From NCBI RefSeq assembly GCF_038449125.1, contig NZ_CP151800.1:4126406-4190405 (forward strand): a DNA stretch of 64,000 bases. The letters are read 5' to 3'. The stretch is from Kosakonia sp. BYX6. Its GTDB lineage: Bacteria; Pseudomonadota; Gammaproteobacteria; Enterobacterales; Enterobacteriaceae. Made by a program: the position numbers and the translations under genes. The notes below the pieces were generated by a model. That model saw only the letters and a program-made list of their open reading frames with translations. It was not told the DNA's origin and searched no databases. This document shows positions 48,538-56,265 of the stretch, one piece after another. Each line of letters begins with the position of its first letter. The stretch's first letter is position 1.

Positions 48538-50103
48538 TTATCCTTGTGCCTGCAAACGGAATGACGCCATTGCTTGCAATAGCTCGCGCGACTGTTCTTC
48601 AAGCGAACGGGTCGCCGCAGACGATTGTTGTACCAGCGCCGCATTTTGCTGTGCCGTTTCGTCCATTTGGCTTACGGCAATGTTCACCTGCTCGATACCA
48701 CGGCTCTGCTCTTGCGATGCATTGGCGATTTCGCGCATTAACTTGGTCATGCGCAACACTTCTTCGGCGATTTCGTCCATCGTTTCGCCCGCCTGCATCG
48801 CCAGGTCGCTGCCTTCGGAAACTTGCGTCTGCGAGCTGCTGATCAGTTGGCGAATCTCTTTGGCGGATTCCGCGCTGCGGCTGGCGAGGTTACGCACTTC
48901 CCCGGCGACCACCGCAAAACCACGGCCCTGCTCCCCGGCGCGCGCGGCTTCAACCGCGGCGTTCAGCGCCAGAATATTGGTCTGGAAGGCAATGGCATCA
49001 ATCACGCTCAGAATATCGGCGATACGATCGGAACTGCTGGAAATATCGCGCATTTTTTCAATCACATAGCAGACCATTTCGCTGCCACGATCGGCGGTGT
49101 CGGAGACCGTTTTCGCCAGTTTATGCGCCTGCTCGGCGTTGTCAGCATTCAGTTTCACCGTCGCGGTAATTTGCTCCATGCTTGCCGCCGTTTGTTCCAG
49201 CGACGTGGCGGTGGATTCAGTACGCTGGGATAAATCCACATTACCTGCCGCCAGTTCACGGCTGCCGGTATCAATTTGCGAACTGGCATCGCGCACGCGC
49301 ATTACCGAGCCGACCAGCGACTGGCGCATCTCTTCGATAGCCGCGTTCAGGCGAGCAAACTCTTTGCTCGCCACTTTGGTATTTGTTGCGGTCAAATCCC
49401 CCGCCGCGACCAGTTCAAGCTGTTCAATCGAGGCATCCAGCGGTTTCAGCAGCATATGGCGCAGCGCCAGCCAGGCCAGCACGATAATCCCGGCGACCAG
49501 CAGCGCGACAACCATAATCAGCATCATCACGAAACGTTTGCTGTTCTGTACGTCCACCACTTCCGCTTTGCCGCGCGCTTCACCCCACACCTGAAAAGCC
49601 TGCATATCGTTGTCGAACTGGCGGGAAATGGGGATCAGCTTGGTTTCCAGAAGATCGTAGTACGTGTCAGCGCTTTGCTGATTTAGCGCATTTTGCATCG
49701 GTTTGATGCCCTGGCTGACGTAGTCGCCATAGCTTTTCGCCACGTTTGCCAGCAGGGCTGCACCTTGCTCATCATCAACACCCGTTGCGATCACGTCGGA
49801 AAGGGATTTTTCGCCCTGCTCGATTTCGCTGTTGATCATCTTCACGGATTTTGCCGCATCGTCGAGCAAACCGACTTCCATCATGCGCACCGCCTGGCCG
49901 GCTTCGTTCCGCGCACGCAGGATCAGCGTATAACCTTCGCTCAGACGCGCGATCTTCTCGCCCTGCAACTGACTGATTCGCTCAAGTGACGAGGAACTTT
50001 TATTGAGCGCGTAAATGCCAATGCCGCTCACCAGCAACAGCAGAAGCGTCATTAAAGCCAGCAGAGAAAGTAAGCCAGTACGGATCGAAAGCGTTTTAAG
50101 CAT
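48538..50103 (-). CDS. Methyl-accepting chemotaxis protein
   Basis: A 521-residue chemoreceptor. It has an N-terminal membrane segment (about residues 8-32), a periplasmic helical domain of the four-helix-bundle (TarH/4HB) type, a second membrane segment (about 193-217), HAMP (about 218-270) and the long signalling coiled coil with the conserved tip [20 protein letters not shown] (about 385-405). The C-terminus ends FRLQAQG and lacks the NWETF pentapeptide that tethers CheR/CheB, so it is a low-abundance-type receptor. The ligand is unknown. A near-consensus flagellar sigma-28 promoter lies upstream. Confidence 0.95.
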   Translation of the reverse strand: MLKTLSIRTGLLSLLALMTLLLLLVSGIGIYALNKSSSSLERISQLQGEKIARLSEGYTLILRARNEAGQAVRMMEVGLLDDAAKSVKMINSEIEQGEKSLSDVIATGVDDEQGAALLANVAKSYGDYVSQGIKPMQNALNQQSADTYYDLLETKLIPISRQFDNDMQAFQVWGEARGKAEVVDVQNSKRFVMMLIMVVALLVAGIIVLAWLALRHMLLKPLDASIEQLELVAAGDLTATNTKVASKEFARLNAAIEEMRQSLVGSVMRVRDASSQIDTGSRELAAGNVDLSQRTESTATSLEQTAASMEQITATVKLNADNAEQAHKLAKTVSDTADRGSEMVCYVIEKMRDISSSSDRIADILSVIDAIAFQTNILALNAAVEAARAGEQGRGFAVVAGEVRNLASRSAESAKEIRQLISSSQTQVSEGSDLAMQAGETMDEIAEEVLRMTKLMREIANASQEQSRGIEQVNIAVSQMDETAQQNAALVQQSSAATRSLEEQSRELLQAMASFRLQAQG

Positions 50104-50159
50104 GATAAGAATTCCGGTAGCGAAGAGACTTTTGGCGTAAATTACGCCGGATTCGTCAG

Positions 50160-50186
50160 TTATCGGCCACTACCGGAATTACTTTA
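50160..50186 (-). promoter_or_regulatory. Sigma-28 (FliA) promoter of the chemoreceptor gene
   Basis: On the minus strand TAAA (50186-50183), 15 bases, then GCCGATAA (50167-50160) matches the enterobacterial FliA consensus TAAA-N15-GCCGATAA perfectly. It lies 57 bases upstream of the receptor ATG, with room for a start near 50150. This ties the gene to the flagellar class 3 regulon. Confidence 0.9.
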
Positions 50187-50208
50187 GGGGAAACAGTCAG
50201 TTCTATGT

Positions 50209-51210
50209 TTATTGCTTTGTTGCGGTTGTGCTGACGCGGGTAACCGGCGAACTTTGGCGGTTCTCCCACAGCACGGTCAGGCCACGTTGCAACGCGATAA
50301 AAATAAACAGCAGAATGCCGATGGCGATCTTCGTCCACCATGAACTGAGCGTGCCGTCAAAGTTGATATAGGTCTGAATCAGCCCCTGAATCGCCACGCC
50401 AAACAGCGTGCCCAACACCGTGCCAACGCCGCCGCTCAGCAACGTACCGCCAATCACCACCGAGGCGATCGCGTCCAGTTCCACGCCAACGCCCGCCAGC
50501 GCGTAACCCGCCTGGGTGTAAATCGAGAAGACAATGCCCGCCAGCGTCGCCAGCCCGGTGGAGAGCATATAAATGCGGATTGTCGTGCTGCGCGTGGAAA
50601 TGCCCATCAAATTGGCCGACGTCGCATTGCCGCCAATGGCATACACTTCGTTGCCAAAACGGGTGCGATGCGCGAGGAAAATGCCAATCACCACCACCAG
50701 CAGCATCAGCAGCCCCATGGCGCTCAGCCGACCGCCGCCGGGGATCATCCACGCCAGGCTGGAAAGCGAATCATAAATCGGGTGGTTGATAGGAATCGAC
50801 TCTTCGGAAAGCAAGTAACTGACGCCGCGCAGGAAAAACATCCCGGCCAGCGTGATGATAAACGCGGGGATTTTTAACGCGTCGATCAGGAGCCCCATAA
50901 ACGCGCCGAAGGCGCAGCCCATCAGTAAAATCAGCGGAAACGCCAGCAGCGGCGAAATGCCCCAATCGCCAATGGCTTTGGCTAAAAATACCCCGGTGAA
51001 GGCAATGACAGACCCGACGGACAAATCGATGCCGCCAGACAGGATCACAAAGGTCATACCGACGGCGATTATCCCCAAAAAGGCGTTGTCGGTCAGGATG
51101 TTACAAATCACCCGCGTTGACGCGAAACCCGGAAATTGCGTCAGGCAGTAGAGATAGCCGAGCACGAAAACGCCCAGCGTGATCATCAGCGGTAAATTAC
51201 GTTTTATCAT
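50209..51210 (-). CDS. yjfF: Galactofuranose ABC transporter permease YjfF
   Basis: YjfF is one of two permeases of the YtfQRT-YjfF importer, which takes up galactofuranose in E. coli. The 333-residue protein has about nine to ten membrane segments of the BPD_transp_2 family, with GMTFVILSGGIDLSVGSVIA and the C-terminal SVVIGGTLLSGGVGTVLGTL. It overlaps ytfT by 14 bases and ends the operon. The E. coli order ytfQ-ytfR-ytfT-yjfF is preserved. Confidence 0.97.
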   Translation of the reverse strand: MIKRNLPLMITLGVFVLGYLYCLTQFPGFASTRVICNILTDNAFLGIIAVGMTFVILSGGIDLSVGSVIAFTGVFLAKAIGDWGISPLLAFPLILLMGCAFGAFMGLLIDALKIPAFIITLAGMFFLRGVSYLLSEESIPINHPIYDSLSSLAWMIPGGGRLSAMGLLMLLVVVIGIFLAHRTRFGNEVYAIGGNATSANLMGISTRSTTIRIYMLSTGLATLAGIVFSIYTQAGYALAGVGVELDAIASVVIGGTLLSGGVGTVLGTLFGVAIQGLIQTYINFDGTLSSWWTKIAIGILLFIFIALQRGLTVLWENRQSSPVTRVSTTATKQ

Positions 51211-52219
51211 GCCCGCGCACTCCTTTAAGCAGCGCGATAAAGCGCGGCGACTGAACCACCAGCACGCACATTACCACTACCGCTTTTACCACCTGGTTGA
51301 GTTCCGGCTGGAAACCGGAGAGCAATATGCCGGTGTTCATGCCCTGAATAATCAGCGCGCCCACCACCGAAAGCACAAGGTTAAAGCGCCCGCCCATCAA
51401 CGAACCACCGCCGATCACCACTGCCAGAATGGCGTCCAGCTCCAGCCACAATCCGGCGTTGTTGGCGTCCGCACCGCGAATATCCGCCGCGACAATCACC
51501 CCGGCAATCGCCGCGCAAACGCCGCTCAGCACGTAGGTCAGCATCACCACAATGCGCGTGTTCACCCCGGCATTTTTCGCCGCGCGAATGTTAATGCCCA
51601 CCGCTTCGATAAACATGCCGAGCGCGGTTTTGCGGGTAAACAGCCAGAACAGAATCAGCGTCACCAGCGCGATGATCACCGGCGTCGGGAACAGCAACAG
51701 CGAGCCGCTGCCGATCCACGCCAGCGACGGCGCGTTAAAGGTGACAATCTGCCCGGAGGTAATCAATTGCGCGATGCCGCGCCCGGCGACCATCAAAATC
51801 AGCGTGGCGACGAAGGGCTGAATTTTGAGGATCGCCACCAGAATGCCGTTCCACAAACCGGCCAGCACGCCCGTTGCCAGCGCCGCCAGCAGCACCACCG
51901 TCAGGCTGTGCCCGGCAACGGTTAATGACGCCGCCGTGGCGCCAGCGATCGCCATCACCGCGCCAACGGAGAGATCAATGCCGCCAGTGGCAATCACCAG
52001 CGTCATGCCGATCGCCAGCAGCGCGACGGGCGCGGCGCGGTTGAGAATGTCGATGGGGCTGCCGAACAGGCGGCCATCTTGCAGCACCACCTGGTAGAAG
52101 TGCGGCGCGACCAGGCTGTCCACCAACAACACCAGTAGCAGCGCTATCAGTTGCGGTGTCCCGGTCGGCCAGTTAAAGCGGCGCTTCGGCGTCGTCTGGC
52201 CCAATGATTGAGGCATCAC
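51197..52219 (-). CDS. ytfT: Galactofuranose ABC transporter permease YtfT
   Basis: YtfT is the second permease of the galactofuranose importer and pairs with YjfF. The 340-residue protein carries the family signature AIGMTLVIATGGIDLSVGAV (about residues 71-90) and AVVIGGGSLMGGRFNLVLSV (about 280). It begins MMPQSLGQTTPKRRF ten bases after ytfR and overlaps yjfF. Confidence 0.97.
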   Translation of the reverse strand: MMPQSLGQTTPKRRFNWPTGTPQLIALLLVLLVDSLVAPHFYQVVLQDGRLFGSPIDILNRAAPVALLAIGMTLVIATGGIDLSVGAVMAIAGATAASLTVAGHSLTVVLLAALATGVLAGLWNGILVAILKIQPFVATLILMVAGRGIAQLITSGQIVTFNAPSLAWIGSGSLLLFPTPVIIALVTLILFWLFTRKTALGMFIEAVGINIRAAKNAGVNTRIVVMLTYVLSGVCAAIAGVIVAADIRGADANNAGLWLELDAILAVVIGGGSLMGGRFNLVLSVVGALIIQGMNTGILLSGFQPELNQVVKAVVVMCVLVVQSPRFIALLKGVRGHDKT

Positions 52220-52229
52220 ACTCTACTCC

Positions 52230-53732
52230 TTATGCCGCAATGGCATTCATGATCGCCGGAACCGACAGTTCAGCGAGCGGGATCTCGGCCACCTGTTTGC
52301 GATCGCGCATGATGATCACCCGATCCGCATACCCCACCAGCTCTTCCAGTTCGGACGAAATCACCAGCAGCGCCAGCCCGTCGGCACATAAGGTTTCGAT
52401 CAGGCGAATGATTTCAGCATGCGCGCCCACGTCGATGCCGCGCGTCGGTTCATCAAGGATCAGGAATTGTGGGCGGGTCAGCAGCCAGCGCGAGAGCAAC
52501 ACTTTTTGCTGGTTGCCGCCAGAGAGAAACTCAATCGGCTGCTCGGCACTGGGCGTGCGAATGCCAAGCTGGCGAATAAACCGCTCGGCAATGGCGTTCT
52601 GCTCTTTGCGCGGAATTGGTCGTAACCAGCCGCGCTGCGCCTGAAGCGCCAGCACGATATTTTCCCGTACCGATGCGGCGGCGATAATGCCGTCGGTTTT
52701 TCGGTCTTCCGGGCAAAAACCGATACCCAGGCAAGATGCCCGGTGCGGGGAACGCAAGGTCTGCGGCTGGCCTTTGATCAGCGCGCTGCCGCTGTCGGCC
52801 GGTTTGATGCCGAAAATCACTTCCGCCGTTTCGGTGCGCCCGGAACCGAGCAACCCTGCCAGGCCAACAATTTCACCGGGGCGAACCTGCAAATCAAACG
52901 GCGCGATAACGCCTTTTTTACCGAAGTTATTGAACGCCGCCACCGGTTTGTCGCTCAACAGCGTGCGCCCGGCGCGTTGCAGCGCGGTGGTGTCCAACTC
53001 GCGGCCGAGCATCATTTTAACCAACTCGATTTGCGGCAACTCGCGGGTGGGCCGACAGCCGACAAAACCGCCGTTACGCAGCACGGTGATGCGGTCGCTG
53101 ACTTGATAAACTTGGTCGAGAAAGTGGGTGACGAAAATGAGGCTGACGCCCTGATCGCGCAACTGGCGCATCAGAGTAAACAGCATCTCCACTTCTTGCG
53201 TGTCGAGGCTGGCGGTCGGTTCGTCGAGGATCAGCACTTTCGCTGACAGATCAATGGCGCGGCAAATGGCGACAATCTGCTGCATCGCCACCGAATAGCG
53301 GTTGAGCGGCTCGCGCACATCCAGCGAAAACCCGTAGGACTCCATCAATTCGCTCGCGCGCTTTTCCATCTCTTTGCGGCGCAGCAAGCCAAAACGTCGC
53401 GGCTCGCGGCCAATAAATAAGTTGTCCGCTACCGACATATTCGGCAGCAGGTTCACTTCCTGGTACACCGTGCCAATGCCGAGTTGTTGCGCGTGGGCGG
53501 TGTTTTTCGGGTTGATGGCCTGGCCTTCCAGCCAAATAGTGCCTTTATCTGCGTGGTAAACCCCGGTTAATGCTTTGATGAGCGTGGATTTTCCCGCGCC
53601 GTTTTCCCCAAGCAGGGCCATGATTTCGCCGCGTCGCAGCGTGAAATCCACGTTATCGAGCGCTTTTACGCCGGGAAAGAATTTACTTAAGCCTTCGGTT
53701 CGCAGGATTTCCTGGTGTGCTTCCGCGTTCAT
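52230..53732 (-). CDS. ytfR: Galactofuranose ABC transporter ATP-binding protein YtfR
   Basis: YtfR is the double-domain ATPase of the galactofuranose importer, of the monosaccharide (RbsA/MglA) type. The 500-residue protein has a complete first cassette: Walker A GENGAGKSTLIKALTG (about residues 41-56) and Walker B LILDEPTASLD. The second cassette has a degenerate P-loop (GLLGSGRTETAE) but a clear signature LSGGNQQKVLLSRWL and Walker B LILDEPTRGIDVG. That asymmetry is normal for the family. A hairpin lies between it and ytfQ. Confidence 0.97.
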   Translation of the reverse strand: MNAEAHQEILRTEGLSKFFPGVKALDNVDFTLRRGEIMALLGENGAGKSTLIKALTGVYHADKGTIWLEGQAINPKNTAHAQQLGIGTVYQEVNLLPNMSVADNLFIGREPRRFGLLRRKEMEKRASELMESYGFSLDVREPLNRYSVAMQQIVAICRAIDLSAKVLILDEPTASLDTQEVEMLFTLMRQLRDQGVSLIFVTHFLDQVYQVSDRITVLRNGGFVGCRPTRELPQIELVKMMLGRELDTTALQRAGRTLLSDKPVAAFNNFGKKGVIAPFDLQVRPGEIVGLAGLLGSGRTETAEVIFGIKPADSGSALIKGQPQTLRSPHRASCLGIGFCPEDRKTDGIIAAASVRENIVLALQAQRGWLRPIPRKEQNAIAERFIRQLGIRTPSAEQPIEFLSGGNQQKVLLSRWLLTRPQFLILDEPTRGIDVGAHAEIIRLIETLCADGLALLVISSELEELVGYADRVIIMRDRKQVAEIPLAELSVPAIMNAIAA

Positions 53733-53752
53733 TGTTGACCCCTTACGCTAAG

Positions 53753-53776
53753 ACCCTCTCCCCGCAGGGAGAGGGT
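53753..53776 (-). terminator. Intercistronic hairpin between ytfQ and ytfR
   Basis: ACCCTCTCCC and GGGAGAGGGT form a strong 10-bp stem with a short loop. On the minus strand only a GTCTTAG stretch follows, not a T run. It may partly stop or protect the message, giving more binding protein than transporter. Confidence 0.6.
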
Positions 53777-53785
53777 TTTCGGGAC

Positions 53786-54742
53786 TCAGTAACCCATATT
53801 TTTCTTCTTCTCCAGCTCCTCTTTCGCCGTATCCGGCAGGTAGAGCGTGGATTTGGTAATGGTCAACTTCGGCGGCATCGTGCCGTCTTTTTTGTATTTC
53901 TCCAGCGCGTCAAACGCTGGACCCGCCATATTTGGCGTCAGTTCGACGCTGGCGTTGGCTTCGCCATCGATCATCGCTTTGTAGATATCCGGTACGCCGT
54001 CGATAGAACCGGTCAGGATGTCTTTGCCCGGTTTCAGACCCGCTTCTTTGATAGCCTGAATCGCGCCGATCACCATGTCATCGTTATGGGCGTAAACCAT
54101 GCAAATGTTTTTGCCGTTGTTTTCCGCCTTGATAAAACTCTCCATCACCTCTTTACCCTTGCTGCGCGTAAAGTCGCCGGACTGCGAACGAATGATTTTG
54201 ATGTTAGAAGCTTTGGAAATGGCTTCGGCGAAGCCTTTCTTACGATCGATTGCCACACTCGCGCCGACGGTGCCTTGCAGTTCAACGACATTACACTGTT
54301 TGCCATCGACGGTTTTCACCAGCCATTCGCCAATCAGCTTGCCTTCCAGAATGTTGTCGGCGGTGACGGTGGTCATATAGAGCGATTTGTCTTTGACATC
54401 AATTGAACGGTCGAGCAGGAAAACCGGGATTTTGGCCTCTTTCGCTTCTTTCAGCACCGGCTCCCAGCCGGTGGCGACCACCGGGGCGATAAAGATGGCG
54501 TCGACACCCTGAGCGATGAACGAACGCACCGCTTTGAGCTGGTTTTCCTGTTTTTGCTGGCCGTCAGCAATTTTCAACGTAATGCCGCGCTTGCTGGCTT
54601 CGCTTTTCGCGACGTTGGTTTCAGCGGCTCGCCAGCCGGATTCTGATCCGACCTGCGAAAATCCTACGGTTAACGGGGCGGCTATCGCCATAGACGACAT
54701 GGCTGCCGAAACTGCTGTGACAAGAAGTAAGCGCTTCCACAT
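53786..54742 (-). CDS. ytfQ: Galactofuranose-binding periplasmic protein YtfQ
   Basis: YtfQ is the periplasmic sugar-binding protein that delivers galactofuranose to YtfRT-YjfF. The 318-residue precursor has a signal peptide (MWKRLLLVTAVSAAMSSMAIA) and a type 1 periplasmic-binding fold (LTVGFSQVGSESGWRAAE at the mature start, VYAHNDDMVIGAIQAIKEAG late). It is the first gene of the operon and is divergent from ppa, with a CRP-type promoter upstream. Confidence 0.97.
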   Translation of the reverse strand: MWKRLLLVTAVSAAMSSMAIAAPLTVGFSQVGSESGWRAAETNVAKSEASKRGITLKIADGQQKQENQLKAVRSFIAQGVDAIFIAPVVATGWEPVLKEAKEAKIPVFLLDRSIDVKDKSLYMTTVTADNILEGKLIGEWLVKTVDGKQCNVVELQGTVGASVAIDRKKGFAEAISKASNIKIIRSQSGDFTRSKGKEVMESFIKAENNGKNICMVYAHNDDMVIGAIQAIKEAGLKPGKDILTGSIDGVPDIYKAMIDGEANASVELTPNMAGPAFDALEKYKKDGTMPPKLTITKSTLYLPDTAKEELEKKKNMGY

Positions 54743-54792
54743 AAGAGAATCCTCGTAGGGTTATTGTTGGCTACAACTTCACCTGCGGGGAA

Positions 54793-54834
54793 ACTATAGA
54801 CAATGGGCGATGTAACAGAATGAGTTACATCACA
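54793..54834 (-). promoter_or_regulatory. ytfQ promoter with class II CRP site and overlapping inverted repeat
   Basis: On the minus strand TATAGT (54798-54793) is a likely -10. TGTGA-N6-TCATT (54834-54819) is a CRP-like site whose centre is about 41 bases upstream of the start expected near 54786, the class II activation position. An exact inverted repeat, GATGTAAC-N7-GTTACATC (54809-54831), overlaps the CRP site and may bind a second regulator. Confidence 0.65.
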
Positions 54835-54963
54835 AATCCGAAAAGTGAATGAATTGTTGATTGCCAGTTGCGATCTGGCACGCGAAATGACCGTCTGAAA
54901 CGCAGCATAAATCTCCCTTGAAATTGCAGGAATTTACCGCAGCAACATCGCAACGAAATGGCG

Positions 54964-54979
54964 TTGTAATCGGTTTCAC
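54964..54979. promoter_or_regulatory. GalR/GalS-like operator between ytfQ and ppa
   Basis: TTGTAATCGGTTTCAC matches the GalR/GalS consensus GTGTAANCGNTTNCAC in all specified positions except the first. It lies about 185 bases upstream of the inferred ytfQ start, so looping or a second promoter would be needed. E. coli ytfQ is reported to be in the GalR/GalS regulon. Confidence 0.6.
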
Positions 54980-55142
54980 AAAATTATTCAGGATGCTGCT
55001 GTCGTTATGGACAAAACGACTGAAAAACGGCAGAGGAAAAGGGTCTGAAAAGTGTGAGGAAGGTAAAACACATCAAGACTTTCACCGCGAGTTGGCTATA
55101 ATACCCGGCACTTGTTTGCCACACATTTCAAAGGAAACAAAC
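54980..55142 (+). promoter_or_regulatory. ppa promoter region
   Basis: A perfect TATAAT lies at 55097-55102, about 40 bases before the ppa ATG; the -35 region is weak. AAAGGAAAC (55131-55139) is the ribosome site. A frame in phase with ppa runs upstream from 54918 but the start at 55143 matches E. coli. Confidence 0.65.
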
Positions 55143-55673
55143 ATGAGCTTACTCAACGTCCCGGCGGGTAAAGATCTGCCAGAAGATATCTACGTCGTTA
55201 TCGAAATTCCGGCTAACGCTGACCCGATCAAATACGAAGTCGACAAAGAAAGCGGCGCGCTGTTCGTTGACCGTTTCATGTCCACCGCCATGTTCTATCC
55301 GTGCAACTACGGTTACATCAACCACACCCTCTCCCTGGATGGTGACCCGGTAGACGTGCTGGTGCCGACGCCGTACCCGCTGGAGCCAGGCTCTGTTATT
55401 CGCTGCCGTCCGGTTGGCGTGCTGAAAATGACCGACGAATCTGGCGAAGATGCGAAACTGGTTGCCGTTCCGCACACCAAACTGAGCAAAGAGTACGATC
55501 ACATTAAAGATGTGAACGACCTGCCGGAACTGCTGAAAGCGCAGATCACTCACTTCTTCGAGCACTACAAAGATCTCGAAAAAGGCAAATGGGTGAAAGT
55601 GGACGGTTGGGACAACGCTGAAGCAGCAAAAGCTGAAATCGTTGCATCCTTCGAGCGCGCAGCTAAGAAGTAA
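55143..55673 (+). CDS. ppa: Inorganic pyrophosphatase
   Basis: Ppa hydrolyses pyrophosphate from biosynthetic reactions, an essential cytoplasmic hexamer in E. coli. The 176-residue protein has the exact family length. It carries the metal-binding pyrophosphatase signature DGDPVDVLV (residues 66-74) and the active-site [16 protein letters not shown]. It is divergent from ytfQ and followed by a strong terminator. Confidence 0.99.
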   Translation: MSLLNVPAGKDLPEDIYVVIEIPANADPIKYEVDKESGALFVDRFMSTAMFYPCNYGYINHTLSLDGDPVDVLVPTPYPLEPGSVIRCRPVGVLKMTDESGEDAKLVAVPHTKLSKEYDHIKDVNDLPELLKAQITHFFEHYKDLEKGKWVKVDGWDNAEAAKAEIVASFERAAKK

Positions 55674-55690
55674 TACGGTTTATCTGAAAA

Positions 55691-55727
55691 AAGCCCTGGC
55701 GCGGTTACGCGGCCGGGGCTTTTTTTT
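55691..55727 (+). terminator. Intrinsic terminator after ppa
   Basis: AGCCCTGGCGCG and CGCGGCCGGGGCT form a long stem with one or two mismatches around a GTTA loop, followed by eight or more T residues. Confidence 0.9.
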
Positions 55728-55755
55728 GGCTACGTTTTGGGATGTTACGGCTGGA

Positions 55756-55851
55756 TGTCGGATGGCGGCTGTGCCTTATCCGACCTACAAATCCCAATAA
55801 TACAGACTGCTGGCGCCGTTTGTAGGCCCGGTAAGCGCAGCACCACCGGGC
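55756..55851. repeat. REP elements between ppa and ytfP
   Basis: GTCGGATGGCGGCTGTGCCT, then TATCCGACCTAC (55757-55788), and GTAGGCCCGGTAAGCGCAGC, then ACCACCGGGC (55822-55851), form an inverted REP pair. Confidence 0.8.
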
Positions 55852-55872
55852 AATTGCCAACACACCCGTGCA

Positions 55873-55898
55873 TAAAAAAACCGCGCCTTCCGGCGCGG
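55873..55898. terminator. Terminator after ytfP (minus strand)
   Basis: CCGCGCC and GGCGCGG form a 7-bp stem with a TTCC loop (55881-55898). On the minus strand it is followed by seven T residues, ending the tamA-tamB-ytfP transcript. Confidence 0.85.
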
Positions 55899-55912
55899 TT
55901 CTCTGTGACTGA

Positions 55913-56263
55913 TTACTTCTGATACTGGTCGCGGTCGAGCCAGTTACCGCTTTCGATAAAGACTTTACCCTCAACCGAACGCTGGTAGACATACATCCAG
56001 GCGCTGCCATACGGCGTCTGGATCAACTGACGTTTATACTCGCCGCCTGCGGTACGCAGCGCGTCCAGCTCACCAAGCGTTGCCGCGTCGATGCGATAGA
56101 CTTCGCCCATGACGCTGCCTTCCCCCGGCACCGCGCCGGGATAATGCCCGAGGCTGTATAGCCGATGATTTTCGACAACAAAGTCCCCCAGCCACTGAGC
56201 GTTAGTCATCCAGTGGCTGTTGCCTTGCTTGCGTCGTAAACTGCCGTAGACAAATATTCGCAT
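55913..56263 (-). CDS. ytfP: Gamma-glutamylcyclotransferase-like protein YtfP
   Basis: YtfP is a small protein with the gamma-glutamylcyclotransferase (BtrG/AIG2-like) fold; its physiological substrate is not known. The 116-residue product has the N-terminal substrate-binding signature MRIFVYGSLRRKQGNS and the catalytic-type glutamate in GEVYRID. It begins two bases after the tamB stop and is the last gene of the tamA operon, as in E. coli. Confidence 0.95.
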   Translation of the reverse strand: MRIFVYGSLRRKQGNSHWMTNAQWLGDFVVENHRLYSLGHYPGAVPGEGSVMGEVYRIDAATLGELDALRTAGGEYKRQLIQTPYGSAWMYVYQRSVEGKVFIESGNWLDRDQYQK

Positions 56264-56265
56264 TG

